In this document: one piece after another, positions 38,620-47,819 of the stretch | Layout: every line of letters starts with the position of its first letter | Position numbering within the stretch: position 1 is the stretch's first letter | Origin: Citrus sinensis | Taxonomy: Eukaryota; Streptophyta; Magnoliopsida; Sapindales; Rutaceae | Direction: 5' to 3' | Assembly: GCF_022201045.2 (NCBI RefSeq) | Contig: NC_068558.1 | Span: 41,683,501 to 41,747,500, forward strand | Length of the DNA stretch: 64,000 nt | The notes under the pieces: model-generated | Databases searched by the model: none | The model's input: the letters and a program-made list of their open reading frames with translations, nothing else | Told to the model about the DNA's origin: nothing | Program-made: the position numbers and the translations under genes

Positions 38620-39517
38620 TAGGGATGGCAAAAATTGGATCCGGGTCCGGGTTTGGCCTTCCCGGTTCCGGACCCAGACACTAAAATATTGTACCGGATC
38701 CGGATTTAAACCCAGTTTTTATGACACCGGGTCCGGTACGGGTTAAACCCGGAATAATCCAGGTTTCTGGATTGCGGGTTTTCAACCCGGATCACATACA
38801 AATAAAAAAAAAATCAAATTCACTTCATAAATTTACAAATCCAGATTCTACCCAAATCAAATACAAAGCAACAAACCATTTTAAATTTACAAATTTTAAA
38901 TTTCAAAGCAATAAACCATAGATCTATGATATAACATTCACAAAATACAAATCCATATCTCCAATTCATGTCACAGCCGCGATTCAGGGATTTAGTTCAC
39001 AAACTTCAACAATCGGCGTCTGGTAAAGCAACGAACAACGGCTGTTGATGATATGATGATGATGAACACGTCACAGCTGCAAGCGTTATTCGTAAAAGGC
39101 AGATGAACGGCAGCCAAAATCAAGATCGTGATGGACAAATGGCTGCCAAACAAAGGCTGATGATGATGATGAGCGGGAACACAGCGTTGCGAAGTGATGA
39201 CAAGTAATGATGATGATTTGATGAAGAGAAGAACTGAAGAGAGACGAAAAGGATGATTTGATGAAGAGAAGAGAAGAGAAGAGAAACGATGAAGAGATAG
39301 GAGAAGAATGAATTGGGCGGCTGTGAAGTGAAAGTGTGAACTAGGGCATTGACTTTATCTCCCCTTTTTATATTAAAAAAATAATTTAAATATAATGCTA
39401 AAATAAGGACATCCGGTCCGGGTTTCGCATATGCGGGTTTATGCGAACCTGGAATCGGACCCGAAGACGTCCGGGTTGGCAAAATCTCATCCAGATTGGG
39501 TTAAATTGCCATCTCTA
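38620..39517. mobile_element. Non-autonomous hAT-like element 1 (898 bp)
   Basis: The terminal inverted repeats are TAGGGATGGCAA on the left and TAGAGATGGCAA on the right read inward (11 of 12). The flanks are GGTGGAAG (38612-38619) and GGCGGAAG (39518-39525), an 8-bp duplication with one mismatch, as expected for hAT. Both ends carry clustered CCGGGT/CCGG subterminal motifs (about 38641-38790 and 39410-39475). The internal 120-codon minus frame (39120-39482) is not a transposase. Confidence 0.85.
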
Positions 39518-39525
39518 GGCGGAAG

Positions 39526-41764
39526 TGATAGGAAATTAGGAATTACCGGATAAGGCACTGTTGTGTCGTTGCGTGGGCCTGTTTAATGCTTTGACGCATT
39601 TGCCAAACAGAACTTGTTTAATATATCCCAATCAAATTTTAAAAAATATCGCCCACCGCTTTCTTTACCTTTATTCGTTACCTTTTTTTTCTCTTGAGAT
39701 TGCCAGATTGGCGACTATATTACAAATTGTTTGGATAGGCTTGATAGAAAAATACAATAAAACTTTCGGCATAATAATATATGAAAATGAAACTGAAAAC
39801 AAACTTTTCCTCAACTCACTTTACAATTTCCTCCCATAAAAAAAGCAAAATGAAATCATTAATTAAGCCCCATTTTCATAATATATTTATTTTCTCGCTA
39901 TGCTCAGAAAAATCAATTTTATTCCCAAATAACTAATTAAAGTTAAAATAATCTGATCTGCCTATAAAATGTTATTGGAAAGGCGCTTTCCGCAAAAATT
40001 GTCAAACCTAACTTTTTTTTTCTTTTTAAATACTGATTACACATTATATTATTGTATTACACATATATTTACAAATATTATAACAACATATAATGACACT
40101 GATATTTATAATCATATATATAACTGAGACTTATATTATTACATTAAATTTTATGAAGTACATACTCAGGCAAATAATTTTCACAGACGAGTAATGTCTC
40201 TGTTCCACTTGTATTTCGTAAGAAAGAAAAACTTACAAATAAACTCCACACAATTATACTTAATTGAGAAAGAGAAAGGTTGAATGTATGTGAATTCAAA
40301 GCATCACTCTCGTAGCCATACGTGGACTCAAAACACTACTTTCAGAATCATAATTTTAAAGGTAGTAGTTCACCACTTGACCTTTTGAGCAAGTGGCTAA
40401 CTTTTCCAATTAAAACAAGTAAAGTCATCGTTACTGCCTAACTTCTCTAACATGTGAATTGGTGGTTATGCTTCATAAACTTATCAAGCTTTTTTACTCT
40501 ATATGACTAAGATTTCTTGGGGGAGGCAAAGATGGTCGTTGATTCGCATAAATGTCTCCATCATGTCTCTAGTTTTATTCCCAATTTTTCAACTTCTTAA
40601 TGCAACCCTCTGTTAGCATCTCGTGCGTTCAATTTATCTCATAATTAAAAGTTTTCAATGCAGCTAGGCATCTTTTTGGTGTCTGATGGTAATAGTATCT
40701 TAAAAAAAAAAAATTTACACAAGAGAAAAAAATATAGCTACAAATTATTATATAAATTGACGTGAAATAATTCAATTGATTGAATTAAGTACCTTTTAAT
40801 GTACTTAATTTATTTTTATTATTTTATATTTTTATCCAACCAATAAATTATGTTATATTAATTCGTATAAAGGAAGTTTGCACATAAATTTGTACTCTAT
40901 CAATTCTTTATACAATACAACCAAAGTCAAATATAGTATAAATAAATATATCTAACATAATATAAATATAAAATTAAACTCTAATGTCTCAAGTATACAT
41001 CTGAAGTCCAGTTTAAGAAATTAAAGAAAATATTCACAATTCTTCGAGAGACTCCCCCCCCCCAACCTTAGAGTTAAGTAAGGAAATGCTGACCAAACTA
41101 ATAAAGATGGTTTGCTGCTGACCAAAATATTCACAATTCTTAGAGTTAAATATGAGATTGTTTGTCATTTTTTGTAAATTTAACTTGGATGTTTTAGTAA
41201 CATAAAATTTTTAAAAAGAATATGCGTGAGTACTTTTTTAGGTAGAAATAGTTTCACATTTCTTATAGACAAAGAGGAAAATCATCTAATCAATCAAGAA
41301 ATTCCTTGTATGAAATAGTTTATTCAATACTAATTATTCCAATTACTATACCAACATTAATAGTGGGAGAAATATTAATAACTGAGTAATGTGATAATTA
41401 TAAGTCTAAAGGCTGAAATTACAGTTGTTATTCTTAGCAAGAGTGTTTTCTTTATTAGTTTTTTTTTGGGGAGATTACAAACTTCTTGCTACTAAAATTA
41501 ATCTATATTTCTTACTCTCATACTATTTTCATAATATCGAATAACTCATTTGGCACAAAATATTTAAAAGAAAAGAGGGGTAAAATGGGTAACTGGATAG
41601 TATGAAAATAATGGGAAAATAAATAACATATATTGAATTTTATATGAAGAAACTGCCAATCTATTTTTTTTTTCTCATCTAAATATAAAAGATAATGGAA
41701 TATGCATATTTGTTTGTGTTTATGAAAACACAATCATTTATCTTTGAATATAATAATTAAAAAT
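39526..41764. other. AT-rich spacer without genes
   Basis: No coding signal. It includes a MITE-like segment at about 40725-40906 and a short poly-C run near 41056. Confidence 0.5.
40725..40906. repeat. MITE-like segment related to 61.93-62.14 kb
   Basis: The left side ATAGCTACAAATTATTATATAAATTGA is roughly complementary to the right side (TATATTAATTCGTATAAAG...ACATAAATTTGTACTCTATC). It shares [32 protein letters not shown] text with the better-preserved copy near 62 kb. Confidence 0.4.
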
Positions 41765-41773
41765 TTAATTATA

Positions 41774-43230
41774 GGAAAAAAGACTGATACACCCTAAATG
41801 TTTAGTCAAAGGAACACAAAACTCGCCAATCTTTTTAACATTTACACCCCCATTTGTTAACATAATCCATTTCTTTAAACCATTACAAGCTTAATATTGT
41901 AATTGCGTACTAATAACAAGTAAATTTACATAAACCCCCTTATACCCTTTTGAAATATCACGAACCTAAAACGAATTCACAAACCCTTAACACACACTAT
42001 TTCTTAGCACTCTCTTGTCCTTATGTTGCCGCCCTACGCTGCTGGTGCCACTGCTCATGCCTCATCGACGCTACTGTAAGAGTGAAACCACCACCAAGTC
42101 AAATGGAGACCATCGCTGCAAAATCTAGTCGAGACCACCATATTGAGACCACCACTATTTCCTTCGTCGATCAAGACTTCATCGGGGTTAACAGGAGCCA
42201 GCCGACAAAATCCAGCCAAGATCACCCCCATTTCGCTACTAAAATCGTCGAAAAATACTAAAAATTGTGCGACATCATCGCTATCCATTCATCGGATTCC
42301 ACTATGTGTTCGCGAACACCACCACCATCAAACAACACCTCTCCACTAGCACCGAGCAAAAATGTAGTAATAACATCATTTTCGACCACAACAAAATAGC
42401 ATGCAAAAATATGCCAGTTGATGCCACTTAACACCCATCAGGTTAGCCTAAAAGTGTTTTTGTCTTCTTTATGGTTGTTATATTTATTTACTAATCATGC
42501 ATGATCGATAATGCAACAATAACCACACAAACTATATATGAGAGGAAGCTCTAAACAAGCTAGTAGTCAGAGTTGTCATTCAAATTTGTGAATAGATTCT
42601 TTTTTTAAATATTATGGTTATAATTGTAATTTATTTCACTTCATGCTAATTAGTACTATTAAGATTTAGTGATTGTTGTTATAATCAGTTTTGATAGTCC
42701 TTTTTTTTCCCCTTTTGATCATGAAAATTTAAATGGTTAACATGTCAGTAAAGAATTGTGTTATTGATATGGCATCAACAATCTTTGTAGCATGAAATGA
42801 AATGAAGTTTGATTAAATTTTTAGTACAAATAATGCACAAGATAATGAATTAGGATTATTCTTGAATAATGGATTAAATTTATTTGGTTTTAGGAGAAAC
42901 TAAGGGTATTCTTGTAATTTGATTAAAAATCAATAGTTAAACTGGAAAAATGGGAAATTAAATTGGATCTCTGAGTAAGGGCATGTTTTTAATCATATTA
43001 AAAATGTATGGGCAAATTGCGCAATCAACAATTAATTTTTTATCACATGTCCAAATCAATATGTTGACTTATACATTAGAGGGTGATAATGGGAATTACA
43101 ATTTGAAAATATAATTTCTGTTAAAAAATATATTTCGTTAACAAATAGAGTTGTAAATGTCTTTTTTAAAAACATTGGATGGTTTTGTGTCTCTTTTCCT
43201 AAACGTTGGGAGTATATCAATCATTTTCCC
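41774..43230. mobile_element. Non-autonomous MULE with ~95-bp terminal inverted repeats
   Basis: The left end (GGAAAAAAGACTGATACACCC, running on to CATTTGTTAAC near 41861) is matched over about 95 bp by the inward-read right end (GGGAAAATGATTGATATACTC, running to CTATTTGTTAAC near 43136), at roughly three-quarters identity. The flanks TTAATTATA (41765-41773) and TTTATTTTA (43231-43239) agree at 7 of 9, weak support because both are AT-rich. The interior holds a GC-richer patch at 41990-42370 with frames on both strands; I recognise no captured gene. Confidence 0.75.
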
Positions 43231-43315
43231 TTTATTTTATTAGCTGCAATGATTCAACCTAATCTCCATTTATCAAAAGTTGGCATGTGAATTTAATCGC
43301 TTATATCTTACAGCT

Positions 43316-44274
43316 TAGGGGTGGGCAAACCTAATCTAATTTTGATAGTTTGATTTGGTCATTATGGGTTAATTGAGTCATTTTTTTGACCCAATTAATA
43401 ATTGGGTTGGAATGTGTTAATTATGATAAACCTATTTAACTCAATCCAATCTAACCCACGTAAATAATAATAATAATAATGATATGTTAATCCTCACCTA
43501 TAAAATCCTAAAAACCTAAATGGCTAACTTAAATTTTTAACTCTTTTTATTTTTTAGTTTTTATTTTATGTATAAGAGACGATCGAGTTTATTCTCGTAT
43601 CTACTGCTGAAAAATCTAATCTCAAAACTAAAACCACTCTCATATAAATAAATTTATTATGTTATAAGTTTAATTTGAATGAAAGTTGGTTTTAATTTCT
43701 CTTTATATTTTATTAAACACTTAATAGAACATAATTATATATATATCACTTTCATTTTATTAGTGAATATGATGCTGATTAATGATCTAAAATGTCTGAA
43801 TTTGAAATTCGAAAAAGAGATGAGAGAAGCTGAGAATAAAGTCTAGAAGCTCATTATTGAGATTTTCTTAATTTTAAAATAGTTGTTTTTTTTAATTTTC
43901 TTTATCAAACACTAGACAATGAATGAAATTTTTATGTTATAATATATTTATATTTAATTTTAATAAGTTTCATAAATTTTCTTTATTTGATTTTTAATTT
44001 TAATTTGACATTCAACCCGATCAACCCAACTCAAACTGATAATTTAAGTGTCGGGTTGCATTGGGTTAGACTGGTTAACTAATTGAGTTGGGTTGATTTT
44101 ATCTCAACCCATTCAATAATGGGATATATTTGTAAAAACGTTTATTTAATTGAGTTTAGTTGATTTTATTTCAACACATTCAATAATAGGGGTTAATTTT
44201 ATCTAAACTCATTCAATAGTTAATTGGATTGTATTTTTAGAAACTCTATCTAACGCAACCCATGTCCAGTCCTA
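43316..44274. mobile_element. hAT-like element 2 (~960 bp)
   Basis: The left end TAGGGGTGGGCA and the inward-read right end TAGGACTGGACA match at 9 of 12. The flanks are TTACAGCT (43308-43315) and TTACAACT (44277-44284), agreeing at 7 of 8, with a 2-nt offset at the right border. GGGTTR/CAACCC motifs are clustered near both ends. No transposase frame, so non-autonomous. Confidence 0.65.
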
Positions 44275-44360
44275 AATTACAACTTAGTTGTAACCTTCAA
44301 CATGTAAATATTTATATCTTTGTTATCATTATAAAACTCACTCATATTTACTAAATACAT

Positions 44361-44530
44361 TTGTCACTAGGCTCTTAGTCGAAGTGGTTGGGCTCCTGTT
44401 CAAGCCGACAAGCCCCCACAAAAGTATTGTAGGGCTAAATATTTATAAAACTCTTCTCCCTTGTTAAATGCAAGTGGAGCAGAAACATCATTTTTTTGTG
44501 AGGATTATTTCGTCTGGGCATGTATTTCAT
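44361..44530 (+). mobile_element. tRNA-derived SINE-like element, copy 2
   Basis: A box-A-like TTAGTCGAAGTGG (about 44375-44387) and box-B-like GTTCAAGCC (about 44398-44406) are followed by CACAAAAGTATTGTAGGGCTAA and AAGTGGAGCAGAAACATC. This parallels the copy near 19.4 kb. It is wedged between hAT-like element 2 and the large MULE. Confidence 0.5.
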
Positions 44531-44679
44531 AAATTTTAATGTAGGAAAATGATAAACGAACTCAACGAAGACAAATGGACGACAGAAATGCAAGTTTAAA
44601 TTGCCGTTTTGACTCGTTTCAAGCGTTGATTTCTTCTTCTTTTAATATTGCATGGACCCACAAGAAATAAAAAAAAAAA

Positions 44680-45006
44680 GAGTTTGCTTCGTTTTACTCC
44701 CCCTTTTACACACACTCCCTAACCACTCATTTTACTCCCCCTCTATTGAGTTTGCTTCATTACCAGACATGAGTTTGCTTCGTTTTACTCCCACTTTTAC
44801 ACACACTCCCCAACTACTCATTTTACTCCCCCTCCATTGAGTTTGAGTCATTACCAGACTCCCCTCCATTGAGCAAGTTTCGTTCGTTACTAGCCCTTTT
44901 TTTTTTCTCGCCCAGCCGCAGATCTAGAACAGACCCCTCCATTGAGCAGGCTTCGTTCGTTACCAGCCCTTTTGTTTTTTTCTCGCCCAGCCCCAGATCT
45001 AGAACG
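44680..45006. repeat. Two sets of subterminal tandem repeats at the left end of the large MULE
   Basis: Set 1 has a 91-bp period (GAGTTTGCTTCGTTTTACTC at about 44680 and 44771). Set 2 has a 73-bp period (CCCCTCCATTGAGCARG at 44861 and 44934, each running on to CAGATCTAGAAC). Repeated subterminal regions are typical of MULEs and often contain their promoters. Confidence 0.88.
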
Positions 45007-45153
45007 GACACGATTGCCCAGCCCAGATCTACTACGACGTCGCTGCTTTGGAGACTTGTAGTTGTTGCTTGCTGCATCCGTAAGCATTTCTTTTTATTTT
45101 TTTTAATTTTTTTATGTTGTGGATGATGAAATTTTGAGATTGACAGTGTTAGC

Positions 45154-45277
45154 ATTGTATTAAAAAAATTGGAAACATGGGTGAGTTGTTGTTGACAGTG
45201 TTAGCATTGTATTTTCAAAGATAAATAATTGAAAATATTGTATTAAAAAAATTGGAAACATGGGTGAGTTGTTGTTG
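45154..45277. repeat. 41-bp direct repeat in the leader of the accessory MULE gene
   Basis: The 41-bp text beginning ATTGTATTAAAAAAATTGGA and ending GTGAGTTGTTGTTG occurs at 45154-45194 and again at 45237-45277. A further pair (ATTTGTTTGCTGGATATTCA...CTTTTGGT) lies at about 46056-46153. Confidence 0.85.
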
Positions 45278-46374
45278 GTGGTGTTGGATTTGATTTTGTT
45301 TGCGTGTGTGAATGTGTATCGTAGCTCACATGGTACGGCCTCGTGTTCATTTAATTTGTTGCTTCAATGCTTCTTCTTCTTCTTTAGGGACATTGAACGT
45401 CAGAGCCTCAGCCTTTGGTTTTCATTTTCTTACTCGTCTTCATAGATACTAACAGGGTATTTATTACTGCTCACTGCTCTATTTTTGAGTCTCGACTATG
45501 TGAAAATTCATTTATTTGGTTATTATTGATCGTTGAGTTCCGACTTTGGATCTATGCACTTGGGTTTTCAAAAAGGTAACCAGATTTGCTTTTAAGTTAT
45601 TTCATTTTTTTTGTTTTTATTTGGTTATTATTGATCCCGCTCCGCATTGCTTTAGATCAAAATTTGATTTTTTTTTCTTTTTGCCCTTCTTTTGACTTGG
45701 TACTATGTTGGAAATATTAATTGTTCAGAAAATGTTTGACCTAGATGCAAATTTGTCTATTTTTGAGCCAAAAAAAGAGTTCTGCTATTTGAGACAACAA
45801 AATCACATAGGTCGTGTCCTTTTTTAGGTTTTGTCAATGAGATTTGCTGGCATTGCTGTCTTTTTAACTTACTTATGGTGATGTTGTTCTTTTATTTTGT
45901 GTATTGAGTTGTTTCAGGTCTAAATTGATTAGAGACTTCCAACAACGTTTTAGCCTTATGATAAATTGGTAATGGTTGAGGAGATGAATTTGTTTGCTGG
46001 ATATTGATGGTTTAGTCTGGCAACCAAGATGCTGTAGTTGCCAGTGGATTAAGAGGATTTGTTTGCTGGATATTCATTTTCTCGTTTTCTTTTGGTCTGA
46101 ATTTGTTTGCTGGATATGTTTACTGGATATTCATTTTCTCGTTTTCTTTTGGTGCAAGTTGCTGTGATCTGTCTCACTTACAGTTGCAGAAATTAGTTTC
46201 TTGGTTGATGCTGGCCTTTGTGCTTTGCTGTGAGGCTCCCATTCTTTTTCAGAAGGTTAAAATGTTACTCTTTTTTTCCTCATGGTTTTGAAATTCTCTC
46301 TTATTGTTGGCAGTTGAAATTCTTAGCATAAAAGTCTAGAATATTGATCTAAAATTTTCCAATGTAGAATTCAA

Positions 46375-46749
46375 ATGCCTACTCAAAGTTGTTATGTTGT
46401 TTTCAAAGGACGAAAGCCGGGCATATACAATTCTTGGCCTGAATGTCAGATGCAAGCAAATGGATTCAAAGGGAATTCTTATAAATCTTATACATCTTTG
46501 TTGGATGCCGAAATAACCTACAATGATTACATAAAAAGGCATGAAAAATTGCCAGAGACATCCAATATGTTAGAAACTACAAAATTTATTGTGGAAACAC
46601 TCGAAAAGGGGGTGCAAACTGAAGTGCCTACATGTGACAAAACTGTGCAAACTGATAAAGGTAGAAATGATTGTATTATTCTGCCTATATTATCCATTGT
46701 ATGTTGTATTTTTGGGATAATCGTTGCTATATGTATTTTGCATAAATGA
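46375..46749 (+). CDS. MULE accessory protein: RNase H1 N-terminal/viroplasmin-like domain plus membrane anchor, 124 aa
   Basis: The start follows a splice-acceptor-like AATGTAG at 46361-46367; a donor after CTGCATCC (about 45078) suggests a spliced leader from the left end of the element. Residues 6 to about 52 match the hybrid-binding fold of RNase H1 N-termini and caulimovirus viroplasmin (CYVVFKGRKPGIYNSWPEC, NGFKGNSYKSYTSL, AEITYNDY). No RNase H catalytic domain follows. Residues 53-98 are a polar linker with two VQT repeats (GVQTEVPT, TVQTDKG). The last ~22 residues (CIILPILSIVCCIFGIIVAI) form one hydrophobic helix, so a tail-anchored membrane protein is predicted. The known domain binds RNA-DNA hybrids or double-stranded RNA; its role in a transposon is unknown. 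The frame is undamaged, unlike the transposase opposite. A domesticated or virus-derived gene is possible but not needed to explain it. Confidence 0.75.
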   Translation: MPTQSCYVVFKGRKPGIYNSWPECQMQANGFKGNSYKSYTSLLDAEITYNDYIKRHEKLPETSNMLETTKFIVETLEKGVQTEVPTCDKTVQTDKGRNDCIILPILSIVCCIFGIIVAICILHK

Positions 46750-47819
46750 AATTGTATCCCGTGTTATGTATAAATTTAAATAATTTAAATAAAATGATTG
46801 TTGTGTATGAATTGTTCCCACGGTTTCAAATTTCCTAAGTTTTTCCTCATTTGCTTGAATTGATGCTTCATGCAAAATATATAGTGTGACTTTTTGACTT
46901 TTTGACTTAATCAAATTAATTACCCCGGCTTAAAGGAAAGCGCGCGGATGAAACCTATCTAGGCTAGCAAATCTTTTAATCTTTTTAAATTATCTAATAA
47001 AGCAATGAGGCCACAACTATAGCAAAATTAAATAGAACAAAAGATGAAGAAAGATAAGAAACTGTATGAATTGAAAAGATTATTACCTAATTAACCTAAT
47101 CTTTAAAGAGCTTATATATTGTCATGCAAACATATATACGGTTCAAAATCTATTGATAGACTTCTTACTATTAAAAAAGGAAATAACGAAATAGATTTTA
47201 ATAAAAATATCGGAGCTATTCCTTAATAAACGAAAGCCTTGAGAATCATTCCATTCATTTTTCATAAAAAATGGACTTTCAAATTAGAAAAATATTCTCT
47301 GCAAAAACTGGTCTAAAATGCAATTCTGGTTATAAACGGTGAACCGTTTATTTAAATGGTTAACCGATAATATCCAGAGAGCAACATATTGCCTAAAGCT
47401 CTAACCGTTTATGAAAAACGGAAAACACAAAAGATGGGATGGCATTGAGTTTTGCTTTAGAATTAAATAATTTTTAATATCCCAATTCACCCCCCTCTTG
47501 GGTTTGCCTAGTTAGTATTTCACATACCTCCACGCTCCCTCTTTTAATCTGGTAAATGCATGCAAGTGATGATCAATTATCAGTAAGTCAAATTTCACTA
47601 TCACAATCACATGCAACTATAGTATTATTAAGAGGAAAAATTTTTACCTTAAACAAATCTAACGTAATTTCAAAAATTAAAAGTTCAATTTAACACAAAA
47701 CATTATTCCATCACTACAATTTCAAAGATTTAAAGTCAAATATAACATAACTTTAAAATTTTAAAATTCAATTTAACACAACATTATTTCATCACTACAA
47801 TTTAAAGGCAAAATACAAG

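Noticed and set aside
39120..39482. 120-codon minus frame as a hAT transposase
   Set aside because: No BED finger, catalytic or hATC dimerisation motif; low-complexity Ser/Leu/His text.
46375..46749. Endogenous caulimovirus fragment, because of the viroplasmin-like domain
   Set aside because: No coat, movement, protease or reverse-transcriptase text nearby; the domain is shared with cellular RNase H1 and lies inside MULE ends.
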